Source: Nitrospirota bacterium (GTDB taxonomy: Bacteria; Nitrospirota; Nitrospiria; Nitrospirales; Nitrospiraceae). From it: a stretch of DNA of 64,000 nt. The notes beneath the pieces were generated by a model. That model did not search any database, was not told the DNA's origin, and saw only the letters and a list, made by a program, of their open reading frames with translations. Positions 23,601 through 30,715 of the stretch are shown here, piece after piece. Made by a program: the position numbers and the translations under genes. The stretch covers positions 434,001 through 498,000 of the forward strand of contig JAUSMA010000069.1 of NCBI GenBank assembly GCA_030645475.1, written 5' to 3'. Position 1 is the first letter of the stretch; each line of letters starts with the position of its first letter.

Positions 23601-23850
23601 CAAACGACTCGACATGCTCGACGTTCGAGGCAGAACTGACAGCTTTCTCGATGGGATAGACGACGCTCTGTTCGATGTCGAGCGGCGGGGCTCCTTTATA
23701 AATGACCCCAACGAAGGCCACCGGCACCTGAATCTGAGGGAAGAGATCGACCGGCAGTCGCTGCAGAGAGGTGGCGCCCAGGAGCACCATGGCAAGGGAC
23801 AGCATCAGGATGCCGATACGATTGCGCAGTGCGAGGAGGGTTAGCCACAT
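20656..23850 (-). CDS. RND efflux pump inner-membrane subunit (AcrB/HAE1 family)
   Basis: A 1064-residue, full-length proton-driven transporter with the RND layout: TM1, a large periplasmic loop, TM2-6, a short helix, TM7, a second periplasmic loop and TM8-12. The TM4 proton-relay aspartates are in GRLVDDSIVELENI, and GTEFLPVSDESQFRI and APVGQRVEKTE are typical of the HAE1/hydrophobe branch. It forms a tripartite pump with the membrane-fusion protein encoded 75 nt upstream; no outer-membrane channel gene is in the window. Substrate unknown. Confidence 0.92.
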   Translation of the reverse strand: MWLTLLALRNRIGILMLSLAMVLLGATSLQRLPVDLFPQIQVPVAFVGVIYKGAPPLDIEQSVVYPIEKAVSSASNVEHVESFAKQGIGAVQIWFNWGADINVGQMEVMQRVTQILNSLPPGILQPFIVKFDISNIPVSFVTVSSDDLDERALYDLAYNTIAPQIEQIADVAAATVEGGKIRQININLDPALLNARSLSILDVVKSVKAANLILPSGDIKAGNLDYNVFTNNQFRTVDPIQDVIVKVNSQGSPVRVRDVGTVTDSSDIQTNIVRTDGTRAVYLRVNKQPIANTVQVVDALRKALPKMVGIPSGVKLGISFDQSVYIRQSIGNLIEQALHGSLLAAAVILIFLRNLTSTLIISVAIPLSIMVTFIVLYFSGQTLNVFTLGGLALGIGRLVDDSIVELENIQRHLNTTPRRWNAILEAAREVAMPILASTITTVVVFLPIFFVVGIARLLLIPLTITIAISLFTSFFVSRTVTPALCYKFLKAEQESHKSMPSWFVRLMDWSRDRYESLDKGYEGSLRWVLAHRTLFIGGVLLFFVASLALVPKIGTEFLPVSDESQFRIVLRAPVGQRVEKTEQQVAEVERVLRAQIPAEELETMVSSTGVLVQGRSSLFNPNTGPHTSVISVYLVSPDKRTRNQVQIMNEVRPKVVKLFPGVAMFFDPGGLVKRVTSFGSQKSVDVEIYGYDFEKARGVIREVETLMHQIPGLADIEVSREENYPEVNVVVDREKAALLGISETDVANAVLFSLNGNGQTDPIIYTDPQNGNEYYISAWLAEEHRKDLTDIENIVLTAKTGEPVLLKNVASLKLNAGPVKIERKYFQRVVHLTANPVNRDLGAIATDLEEGLAKIQLPTGFSIKLAGQIQQQKETFEGLLFATILALVLVYMVMAAQFKSLIDPFVIMFSVPMGFPGVILILFLTDTTLSTTSMMGIIMMLGIVVSNGVLLVDYTNVLRRRGRELHDAAITAARTRLRPILMTSLATVVGLLPMAIGWGTGGETNAPLARTVVGGLSVSTILTLFLVPTIYVILEERFPRHKDEASEQDTDWMPAEPGQAPISR

Positions 23851-23925
23851 AATGGAAGAAGTGATGCGTAATGAGTCATGAGTGATGAGTTAAGAAATGG
23901 GAAAATGAGCGGTGCATGAGGCTGA

Positions 23926-25113
23926 TCACCCATCACCCTTCACTGGGCTCAGGGATTGTGTCTGCACCGGAGTCCCATCGTGCACGAGGTCTTTTCCGGA
24001 AACGATGACTTGCTCCGACCCATCGAGGCCCTTGGTGATCTCCACCCGGTTCTCCTCGCGGACGCCGATTTCCACCGGAATACGCTGGGCTTTGCCGTCG
24101 CGCACAATATAGACATATTGGGCATCTTCCAATCGGCTGACTGCGTCGATGGGGATCTGTAACGCGTTTTTATGGCTGCCGACCAGGACCTCGACGCGGG
24201 CGAACATGCCGCCCTTCAAGACATGATCCTTGTTCGGGAGATCCACCTCGACGGTCATCGTGCGGGTGGCGCGGTTCAACGCCTGTACGACTCTGGTGAC
24301 CGTGCCTTCGAAGACGCGCTCGGGATAGGCTTCGGCTCGAACCTCTGCTTTTTGGCCCAGATGGATGAGCGGCACGTCCTTCTCGACCACCTCGATCAAA
24401 ATGCGGACCGTCTGGATCTCATGGAGAGTCAGGATGCCCCGCGAGGTGGTGGAGGTGCCGGCGGTCGCTCCGCTGACGTAGGCGCCGAGATCGAGGTTGC
24501 GTTCGGCCACATAGCCGGCGAAGGGGGCGCGGATGTAGGAGTAGGCCAGGTTCGTCTCGGCCTGTGCCAGGGCGACATCCATCTGCTGGACCTGCGCGCG
24601 AAGCGAGTCGAGAGACGCGGCTGCCCCGTCGTACGCGACCTGGGCGTTATCCAAATCTTGTTGAGAGACGAATTGATCTTTGATGAGCGCCTGCATCCGA
24701 TTGAGCGTGAGGGTGGTGTTGCGGACGCTCGCGTCCTGCTGTGCGACTCGCGCTCTGGCGGCTGCCAAGTTGGCCTTGGCCTGGTTGACGGCATGTTGAT
24801 AGTCCGTGTGGTCGATCTCGACCAGGAGCTGATTGGCTTTCACGAGGTCGCCCTTGTCGACGTAGATCTTGCCGATGTAGCCGTCGACCCGCGAGAACAG
24901 ATTGACCGCCTGATTGGGGGTGATGTCGGCGGTATAGGTGAGCCGGATGTCGAGGTCCTGCTTGAGCGGCGCCACCGTGGCGACGGTAATGGCCCGGGCC
25001 TTGCGGGTGTCGGTCTTCGCGCCGCTGCTGAGGCGAAACACCACGAGGGCCGTGAGCGCAAAAAAGATAATGACCCCGAGGGTGACGATCGGATGTTGCT
25101 TGAACCGATTCAT
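23926..25113 (-). CDS. RND efflux membrane-fusion (adaptor) protein
   Basis: A 395-residue periplasmic adaptor that links the RND pump to an outer-membrane channel. After an N-terminal membrane anchor (VTLGVIIFFALTALVVF) come the lipoyl half-motif (SRVDGYIGKIYVDKGDLVKA), a long alpha-hairpin (LAAARARVAQQDASVRNT and following), the second lipoyl half (IRAPFAGYVAERNLDLGAYV) and beta-barrel/MP domains. The start overlaps the tetR stop (ATGA), so the order is tetR, adaptor, pump in one operon. Confidence 0.92.
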   Translation of the reverse strand: MNRFKQHPIVTLGVIIFFALTALVVFRLSSGAKTDTRKARAITVATVAPLKQDLDIRLTYTADITPNQAVNLFSRVDGYIGKIYVDKGDLVKANQLLVEIDHTDYQHAVNQAKANLAAARARVAQQDASVRNTTLTLNRMQALIKDQFVSQQDLDNAQVAYDGAAASLDSLRAQVQQMDVALAQAETNLAYSYIRAPFAGYVAERNLDLGAYVSGATAGTSTTSRGILTLHEIQTVRILIEVVEKDVPLIHLGQKAEVRAEAYPERVFEGTVTRVVQALNRATRTMTVEVDLPNKDHVLKGGMFARVEVLVGSHKNALQIPIDAVSRLEDAQYVYIVRDGKAQRIPVEIGVREENRVEITKGLDGSEQVIVSGKDLVHDGTPVQTQSLSPVKGDG

Positions 25114-25757
25114 CGGGAACGCCTCCCCGGCGTTGTACGAACGGCCGGTTTCTTGATGAGTCCGGTGAGAAAGAGATCGACATAGGTGGCGACAGTGTCT
25201 TCATGGGACTGATGCATCGGGACTCCGAATATCTCATGGAGCAGACGGTGGTGGACGACCATGCCGATGAATGCGCGGGCCGTCAGGAGGGGGTCGAGCG
25301 GCCGAAATGCGCCATCGTCGATGCGTGTGCGAATGTACGCGGCGAGGTGGTCGTAGAAGACTTTGTGGTGCTTGCCGAAGAACATGTCGGAGAGTTCATG
25401 GCCTTCCAGCGCGCTGAACAAGAGGAGCCGTAAGAGTGTCGAATCGACCCCAGGGCGAATGCGAAAGCTCGCGATCATCGTAAACACGCGATGGTCGTCC
25501 CGTTTTTTGGCCGCCTCCTCCACCGCTTCGAGCAGTTCGTTGACGGTGACCTTTTCCGCCAGAATCGCGGCGTAGAGCGCCCGTTTCGTCGGGAAATACT
25601 TGAAGACCAGGGCCTCGCTGACGCCCGCGGCCTTGGCGATTTCCTTTGTCGTGGTGCCGTTAAATCCTTTGGCGGCAAAAAGCGACGCAGCCGCGGCGAT
25701 CAGTCCGGCCTGTCGTTCTCTGCTGGAAGGGCGTATGGATCGAGGCAGTTGGCGCAT
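25110..25757 (-). CDS. TetR-family repressor of the efflux operon
   Basis: A 215-residue regulator. The N-terminal helix-turn-helix reads AAASLFAAKGFNGTTTKEIA followed by KAAGVSEALVFKYFPTKRAL, a textbook TetR DNA-binding domain. The C-terminal part is an all-helical ligand-binding domain. ATG 25757 gives a normal start (MRQLPRS); further upstream the frame runs through the operator. A 32-bp palindrome lies 9 nt before this start, so autoregulation of tetR-adaptor-pump is very likely. Confidence 0.92.
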   Translation of the reverse strand: MRQLPRSIRPSSRERQAGLIAAAASLFAAKGFNGTTTKEIAKAAGVSEALVFKYFPTKRALYAAILAEKVTVNELLEAVEEAAKKRDDHRVFTMIASFRIRPGVDSTLLRLLLFSALEGHELSDMFFGKHHKVFYDHLAAYIRTRIDDGAFRPLDPLLTARAFIGMVVHHRLLHEIFGVPMHQSHEDTVATYVDLFLTGLIKKPAVRTTPGRRSR

Positions 25758-25766
25758 ACATCTCCA

Positions 25767-25798
25767 GAAAGTGAGTGAGTCATTACTCACTCACTTTC
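25767..25798. promoter_or_regulatory. TetR-type operator, perfect 14-bp inverted repeat
   Basis: GAAAGTGAGTGAGT-CATT-ACTCACTCACTTTC, two perfect 14-nt arms with a 4-nt centre, sits directly upstream of tetR. Its size and position fit the operator of the adjacent TetR protein controlling the efflux operon. Confidence 0.8.
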
Positions 25799-25940
25799 GA
25801 ACGATAGCATGCCGTGAGGCGCACTGACAAGAAACGATCCAGTCTGTGGCGAGATACTGCCTACCTGGCTGATAGAGTGGCTAAAAGGTTGCTGACAACC
25901 TACCAAACCACTGCAGAAATGTGCATGTCAGAAGTGTTCG

Positions 25941-26067
25941 TAGGCTGTTCAGCAAGGCCGTCCAGCAAGGCCGCAGCAAGCGGAGAGGCGAAGCGTACTC
26001 TCGGCAGTACGTTGAGCCTCTGCGCGCCGCGAGAACGCCGCTGGCGGCTTTGCTGGACAGCCTGCTA
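25941..26067 (-). repeat. Family A repeat, copy A7
   Basis: Reads in the direction of the minus-strand PilZ gene it follows and overlaps that gene's stop codon (26065-26067). On the minus strand it shows CCGCCAGCGGCGTTCTCGC, a central hairpin GTACT/AGTAC, and CTGCGGCCTTGCTGGACGG. Confidence 0.82.
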
Positions 26068-26523
26068 AGGGAGGGAGGTGAGGTGTGGCCGTTGTGAGCT
26101 CGAACGGTCAACGAGAGCAAATAAGGGGGGGCCGTCGCTGAGCGTGGAGCGGTTCATATGTTTCCAGAGGAAATGGCGGAGCCTGGTCCGCTCTCGAGCC
26201 GTGATGCGAAGAAACTCGATTCCGCATTCGAGTGGTGCGGACCGGACGACCCGAACTTCAGAAATGAGAATTGGGCGGGAGGTCTCAGGGATGGTCAGGT
26301 AGAGATCCCAGAAGCTTCCGAGGGGCAACGCCTCCGTGCTGGAGATTTTGCACCCGCGTTCAGACAGATCAATGGCCACGCCATGGCTGACATGCTGGAA
26401 GTGATCGGTTGCTGAAAGGCGAACGATGAGCTGAACAGGCACTCGCTGGGCGGCTCTGCGGTCCGTGGTCTGACCCGGAAGATGGGTCGTCACGTCTGTT
26501 CCTGACCGCCGTCGTTTTGCCAT
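26065..26523 (-). CDS. PilZ-domain protein, copy 1 of a four-gene run
   Basis: A 152-residue cyclic di-GMP-binding protein. The ligand motifs are RAAQR (in DRRAAQRVPVQL) and DLSERG. The C-terminal strand-helix (CGIEFLRITARERTRLRHFL) is shared with the next two proteins. ATG 26523 has GGAG 8 nt upstream; an upstream extension of the frame runs into the neighbouring gene and was not used. The stop codon lies in a family A repeat. Confidence 0.82.
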   Translation of the reverse strand: MAKRRRSGTDVTTHLPGQTTDRRAAQRVPVQLIVRLSATDHFQHVSHGVAIDLSERGCKISSTEALPLGSFWDLYLTIPETSRPILISEVRVVRSAPLECGIEFLRITARERTRLRHFLWKHMNRSTLSDGPPLFALVDRSSSQRPHLTSLP

Positions 26524-26551
26524 GAGAGGCTCCGTACTGCAGGCAATGGGC

Positions 26552-26938
26552 CTACTCAGAATGTGTAAGAGTCGAGCACAGGAAGTGACGGAGTCGGTTG
26601 CCTTCCCGTAGGCCCATGTCCATGATCTCGACTCCAAATTGACGGCCTGAGGTCCAGGCGACCTTCGTCTCCATCACGAACAGCGGGTCTTTCCCGTCGG
26701 GGAGGTAGAGGAACAGTGCCAGTTCCATCCCAGGCATGACGACGGTGTTTCCGCGAATACCGAGTCCAAGATATGAAAGATCCGTGACGCTGCCATCGCC
26801 CATGAGGATCTCGCCTGAACGGTGTTGGGACGAGTACATCAAGCTGAACTCCATCGGGGCTCGTGAGCGGTCCCTCCTATTGACCGTTTCCCCCGGAGAC
26901 TGAAGCCTACGCTCAGATGCGACTGGTGTGTGCGTCAT
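26552..26938 (-). CDS. PilZ-domain protein, copy 2
   Basis: A 128-residue stand-alone PilZ protein. RDRSR and DLSYLG are the ligand motifs; the domain ends FGVEIMDMGLREGNRLRHFL. The ATG has a very strong GAGGAGGTG upstream. It resembles copy 3 most closely (LGLGIRGN and MELALF are shared), so the two are recent duplicates. Confidence 0.85.
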   Translation of the reverse strand: MTHTPVASERRLQSPGETVNRRDRSRAPMEFSLMYSSQHRSGEILMGDGSVTDLSYLGLGIRGNTVVMPGMELALFLYLPDGKDPLFVMETKVAWTSGRQFGVEIMDMGLREGNRLRHFLCSTLTHSE

Positions 26939-26966
26939 GAGACACCTCCTCGTTTCTGCGACGGAC

Positions 26967-27362
26967 TCAGTTGTTGCCGTCCTGGTTGTTTGACGGGCTG
27001 TTGTGATCCCACAAGAACAATCGAAGATGATTCATGTTCTCCAACTTCATGGCTCCCAGCTCGACTCCAAATCGCCGTCCCTCGACCCAGGAGACCCGGC
27101 TCTGAGCCACACAGAGGGGCTCCTCCACTCCGGGAATATCGACAAAGAGGGCCAGTTCCATGCCGAGTGTGACTGAGCGATTCCCGCGAATGCCGATTCC
27201 GTTCGCCGAGAGGTTGGTCACGACGCCGTCGGCGATCAGCATCTGGCCGGAGTCCATGCCGGAGTAGAGCAAGGTGAAGATCGTCGGGGTGCGGCTCTTG
27301 TGCCGACGGTCTGATTGACCTGGATATTCGGCGACTGTAGAGATGGAAGAGGCGGTGTTCAT
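26967..27362 (-). CDS. PilZ-domain protein, copy 3
   Basis: A 131-residue PilZ protein with RHKSR and NLSANG motifs and a C-terminal FGVELGAMKLENMNHLRLFL. ATG 27362 is preceded by GGAGGGAACC; an in-frame start further upstream has no ribosome binding site. It shares GIGIRGN and MELALFVDIP with copy 2. Confidence 0.85.
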   Translation of the reverse strand: MNTASSISTVAEYPGQSDRRHKSRTPTIFTLLYSGMDSGQMLIADGVVTNLSANGIGIRGNRSVTLGMELALFVDIPGVEEPLCVAQSRVSWVEGRRFGVELGAMKLENMNHLRLFLWDHNSPSNNQDGNN

Positions 27363-27389
27363 GGTTCCCTCCGTGACAACAATCAAAGT

Positions 27390-27806
27390 CTAGATAATGC
27401 GAAATGCCGTTCGTCGATTGTCCAAAGATGACAGTCGGACATGCTTCCAGATCACTTCCTGTATGCGTTTCCGTTCCTCTGCCGACAATTTGGGGAATCT
27501 AACGGAAAAGGAGGCTCTTTCGATCCAGGAGATGGAGACGTCCGTGAGGCACAGGGGCACCTGCCCATCCTCGAGGTAGAGGTGCAGGGTGAGGCTGCTT
27601 CCCAGCGAGCTCATGGGCGCGCCCAGGATTTTGCAGCCTGTTTTGGAGAGGTCTTTCAGGATTCCTTCGCCTGTGACGATTCGCGCGCCTTCTGTCCCGG
27701 AGTAGCTGATTCGATACCCGATCGGCACTCGCTCGGCATAGCGCCGATCCAAGAGCGAATGGGCTTTCTGGTGGGTGCTTCGAACTGCAGAGTGACTCAA
27801 CTTCAT
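27390..27806 (-). CDS. PilZ-domain protein, copy 4 (first of the operon)
   Basis: A 138-residue PilZ protein, the promoter-proximal gene of the run. Its motifs are RYAER and DLSKTG, and AAGGAGG precedes the ATG. It is the most divergent of the four: the C-terminal helix reads LSAEERKRIQEVIWKHVRL. All four have intact ligand motifs, so each could respond to cyclic di-GMP. No flagellar, pilus or diguanylate cyclase gene is nearby. Confidence 0.83.
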   Translation of the reverse strand: MKLSHSAVRSTHQKAHSLLDRRYAERVPIGYRISYSGTEGARIVTGEGILKDLSKTGCKILGAPMSSLGSSLTLHLYLEDGQVPLCLTDVSISWIERASFSVRFPKLSAEERKRIQEVIWKHVRLSSLDNRRTAFRII

Positions 27807-27961
27807 CGGGCCTCCTTAGTGGTTTCGCCGCGGGACCTCTGTTCCCCGCGACAGTTTCAGAATACCGGATTCTAGGATTTCAACCATCCCTAGAGAGGGG
27901 GGATTGGAGCCCCACCAGAAGGGGGGTGAATGAGCGCGCAGGCCAAATTGGCGTGGGTTTC

Positions 27962-28092
27962 TGCAGGATGCTGAAAAAGTCCGCCAGCTTCGTTCTCACC
28001 GTGAACGCATCCTCAACGTAGCCTAAGGGCTACGCCTCCGGTGCGTTCATCGGCTGCGGCCTTGCTGGATGGCCTTTTTGAGCATCCTGCAG
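27962..28092 (+). repeat. Family A repeat, copy A8 (the exception)
   Basis: The cleanest copy: CTGCAGGATGCTGAAAAAG at the left and CTTTTTGAGCATCCTGCAG at the right, near-perfect inverted ends, with central hairpin GTAGCC/GGCTAC. Unlike most copies it does not follow a gene; it lies in the gap 27807-28272, upstream of the PilZ run, in plus orientation. Nothing else is seen in that gap. Confidence 0.88.
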
Positions 28093-28272
28093 ACTGGGGC
28101 AACTCCATGCCTTGGGGAGTGAAGTAAGGCTGAATTGAGAGAGAATGTCGAAGGGGTATGGACGAGTCTCGGGTAAGGCTCTCAGGAGGGATCGCAGTAC
28201 AGGCTATGGCCGGGGTCGATCGCTTCCCGGATGGAGACTGAGAGGCTGGCTAGGCATGAGGCGAGAGGGTGC

Positions 28273-28791
28273 CTAAAAGACGGTGGCAGAGTTGCCTTCG
28301 GTGATTTTGAGGCGGAGTTCCTGGCTTTCGAAAAAGATGATGCCGCGATCCGTGGCGATCTCGTATCGAAGATTGATGTCGCTCTCGAAGCCTGTCCAGC
28401 TGTAAAACTTGACGGAGCCGCCGGTAAATTGCCCCGGTGTGCGGTCGAGTGAGCCATAGCGGGATTGGAGATAGGTCAGGATCTGATCGTGGGTCGCTTT
28501 GCCTTGGTAGCGGACGGTGACGCGGGCAAATTTCCCGTCCACAGTCAGGAATCGCATGGAGTCGACCTTCGCTGGGCCGAGCGAAGGGGCTCCGGTTTTC
28601 AGTTCATAGGTTTGAGCACGGCCGGTATCCTCGATTTTGGCAAAGGTGTCGGTTTCCGAGAAGGCCGCGCCCCAGGGGATGCCCTCGAAGCCGTTCGGAT
28701 CGTTCAGCATCGGTACGGCGAAGGCGAGAGTGCCGGACAGGGTGAGGACACAGAAAACTTGGATCAGGATGCTCAAACAGGCCGTCCTCAT
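28273..28791 (-). CDS. Secreted protein of unknown function, paralogue 1
   Basis: A 172-residue protein. I chose ATG 28791, giving the signal peptide MRTACLSILIQVFCVLTLSG with cleavage near AFA-VPM. The upstream part of the frame is repeat sequence. The mature protein shares its layout with the gene at 28910-29443 (VPMxNDPNG near the start, DSxRFL, FARVTxRYQG, QILTYL). The first codons of the signal peptide fall in a family A repeat. Function unknown; probably periplasmic. Confidence 0.72.
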   Translation of the reverse strand: MRTACLSILIQVFCVLTLSGTLAFAVPMLNDPNGFEGIPWGAAFSETDTFAKIEDTGRAQTYELKTGAPSLGPAKVDSMRFLTVDGKFARVTVRYQGKATHDQILTYLQSRYGSLDRTPGQFTGGSVKFYSWTGFESDINLRYEIATDRGIIFFESQELRLKITEGNSATVF

Positions 28792-28911
28792 CGTTTGTCC
28801 GTCGTTCGTGAAGCGTGAAGCGTATCTCGCAAGCCAGAAAGATTTCCGCTTCACGAATAACGTTTCACGAGATACGGTCTTTGTGCCGGCGGAATTTTTC
28901 AGCATCCTGTT
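28764..28911 (-). repeat. Family A repeat, copy A9 (decayed), overlapping a signal peptide
   Basis: The ends CAGGATGCTCAAACAGGCC and TTTTTCAGCATCCTG mark a family A element in minus orientation, directly behind the stop of the gene 28910-29443. Its centre is replaced by GTGAAGCGTGAAGCGTATC and CGTTTCACGAGATACGG words. The far end encodes part of the signal peptide of the next gene. Confidence 0.65.
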
Positions 28912-29443
28912 ACTCCGCTGAATCCGTAATGCGGTCGTTGAATCGCGGCGCGAGGGTGCGGCTGTCGATGAAGAGATAGCCTCGCTCCGTGTTCGCGTGA
29001 TACGTCAGGTTGATCTCTGTGTCGGCTCCGCGCCATGTATATTGCTGATTCAGGCCTCGCATCATCTGCCCGGGGATGCGCTCCAGGGAACCGAACTGCT
29101 GTTCGAGGTAGGTGAGGATCTGTTTGTGCCGATCGTCGCCTTGATAACGAATGGTCACACGGGCAAATTGGTCATCGACCGCCAAGAAGCGGACGCTGTC
29201 GACCGGGACTCCGGCATACGACGGCGCACTGTTCTTCAATTGGAATTCGTTGACATGCGGGCCTGGCTGGGTGATTTCGAAGTCCGGCCTTGCGGTGAGG
29301 GCCACCCCCCAGGTCATGCCCTGGGATCCGTTCGGATCGTTCACCATCGGCACGGCATGAGCGAGCAGGGGGCTGCCGAGAGAGAGCAGCAGTCCCCCTA
29401 GAACGAGGAGTCTGCCCGCGTGATGTCTCTGCCGTGCGATCAT
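28910..29443 (-). CDS. Secreted protein of unknown function, paralogue 2
   Basis: A 177-residue protein with an N-terminal signal peptide (LLVLGGLLLSLGSPLLAHA). It aligns end to end with the protein encoded downstream at 28273-28791, so the two arose by tandem duplication. The shared frame VPMVNDPNG ... VDSVRFLAVDDQFARVTIRY ... QILTYLEQQFGSLERIPGQ has no known catalytic residues and no Cys. Probably a periplasmic binding or structural protein; the family is not known to me. Confidence 0.72.
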   Translation of the reverse strand: MIARQRHHAGRLLVLGGLLLSLGSPLLAHAVPMVNDPNGSQGMTWGVALTARPDFEITQPGPHVNEFQLKNSAPSYAGVPVDSVRFLAVDDQFARVTIRYQGDDRHKQILTYLEQQFGSLERIPGQMMRGLNQQYTWRGADTEINLTYHANTERGYLFIDSRTLAPRFNDRITDSAE

Positions 29444-29563
29444 AGCAGAACGCTACCATGGCCGATCCGATGGCGCAACTCCCTCCGTTTTGTTGAGAAT
29501 GCCCCGAGGCATAGCTTATAATGCGCGCGTTTTTCCATGTGCGTAGCGGCGAGGAAGCGATAC

Positions 29564-30061
29564 ATGATTGAAAGCGATGCGTTTGTCCAAGCACTCCAAG
29601 ATATCGGGGTGGATTTCTTTACGGGGGTTCCCGATTCCATCCTGGGCGGCATTATTGCCGAGTTGATGGAGCGGCGCCTCTATACCCCGGCCGTGAGGGA
29701 GGACGAAGCGGTGGCGATGGCAGCCGGGGCCTATATGGCGGGCAAGATTCCCGCGGTGCTCATGCAGAACTCCGGGCTCGGGACCTCGCTGAATACGCTG
29801 ATCTCTCTGAACTATATTTATCAGCAGCCCTGCATTCTGATTGTGTCCTGGCGGGGGCAAGGCGGGAAGGATGCGCCGGAGCATCTGGTCATGGGCGAGG
29901 TGATGGAGCCGTTCCTCGATACCATGAAGATCCCCCATCGCACCCTGACGGAAAAGACGGCAGTTGAGGATCTGAGATGGCTGGCGGAGACCTTCATGAA
30001 GCAGCGCATTCCCGTCGCGCTCTTGATAACCAAAGGGGTTGTGAAAGGGTTACACCCATGA
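29564..30061 (+). CDS. ThDP-dependent decarboxylase, alpha subunit (phosphonopyruvate/sulfopyruvate type)
   Basis: A 165-residue protein equal to the N-terminal (PYR) half of phosphonopyruvate decarboxylase or to ComD of sulfopyruvate decarboxylase. Marks are GVDFFTGVPDSILGGIIAEL, the conserved catalytic Glu region VREDEAVAMAAGAYMAGK, and LMQNSGLGTSLNTLISLNYI. GAGGAAG lies 8 nt before ATG 29564. The beta subunit begins at an overlapping ATGA, so the two form one enzyme. With a PhnW-like aminotransferase and a cytidylyltransferase downstream, phosphonopyruvate is the likelier substrate (product phosphonoacetaldehyde); sulfopyruvate remains possible. Confidence 0.82.
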   Translation: MIESDAFVQALQDIGVDFFTGVPDSILGGIIAELMERRLYTPAVREDEAVAMAAGAYMAGKIPAVLMQNSGLGTSLNTLISLNYIYQQPCILIVSWRGQGGKDAPEHLVMGEVMEPFLDTMKIPHRTLTEKTAVEDLRWLAETFMKQRIPVALLITKGVVKGLHP

Positions 30062-30636
30062 GGCCGGAGCAAGGAACGATGCAGAGTCGGGCGATGGCCA
30101 TGGCGGCCTTGATGGAGCTGCTGACCGATCAGCCGGTGATTATTTGTAACGGATTTCCCTCGCGAGAGGCCCAGAAAATTGCCGATCGTCCGACCCATTT
30201 TTATATGATCGGGTCCATGGGCTCGGCGGCGGCGATCGGGCTGGGTGTGGCGCTGGCCAAGCCGAAGAAACACGTGATCATTTTTGACGGTGACGGCAAT
30301 GTGCTGATGGGCATGGGTACGTTGGCCACGATCGGCGCGCTCAAGCCGAAGAATTTCATCCATGTGGTGTTCGATAATGAAGTCTACGGCACAACCGGCA
30401 ATCAGCCGACGATTTCCAATGTCGTTCAGCTGGAGAAGGTGGCGAAGGCGGCCGGTTATGTGAACGTCGAACGGGTGCGGGAACGGGAAGATCTGGTCTA
30501 CGAGTTCAAAGACATGCTGAAGAAAGACGGGCCGAGCATGTTGCTGGTGAAAGTCAACGAGATGGTGGAAGATGCCGGGCGGGTGATGCTGGACCCGCCG
30601 GACATAACGAAGCGGTTCATGAACGCAATACAATAG
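30058..30636 (+). CDS. ThDP-dependent decarboxylase, beta subunit
   Basis: A 192-residue protein matching the C-terminal (PP, cofactor-binding) half of phosphonopyruvate or sulfopyruvate decarboxylase. The ThDP/Mg motif begins IIFDGDGNVLMGMGTLATIG and ends HVVFDN, a GDG-x26-N pattern. The start overlaps the alpha stop (ATGA), so the two subunits are made in step. Splitting the enzyme into two chains is typical of ComDE; phosphonopyruvate decarboxylase is often one chain, so the split alone does not settle the substrate. Confidence 0.82.
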   Translation: MRPEQGTMQSRAMAMAALMELLTDQPVIICNGFPSREAQKIADRPTHFYMIGSMGSAAAIGLGVALAKPKKHVIIFDGDGNVLMGMGTLATIGALKPKNFIHVVFDNEVYGTTGNQPTISNVVQLEKVAKAAGYVNVERVREREDLVYEFKDMLKKDGPSMLLVKVNEMVEDAGRVMLDPPDITKRFMNAIQ

Positions 30637-30637
30637 C

Positions 30638-30712
30638 GATCAGCCTTTAGCGTCAGCGGTCAGCGTCCGAATGAGCTGATGGCTGAAAGCTGATGACTGA
30701 ACGCTGAAGGGA
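30638..30712. repeat. Degenerate CAGCNNTCAGC word repeat
   Basis: Intergenic tract built from variants of CGTCAGCGGTCAGCGTCC and AGCTGATGGCTGAAAGCTG, of the same kind as 10291-10350. It separates the decarboxylase genes from the aminotransferase gene. Confidence 0.55.
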
Positions 30713-30715
30713 CAT

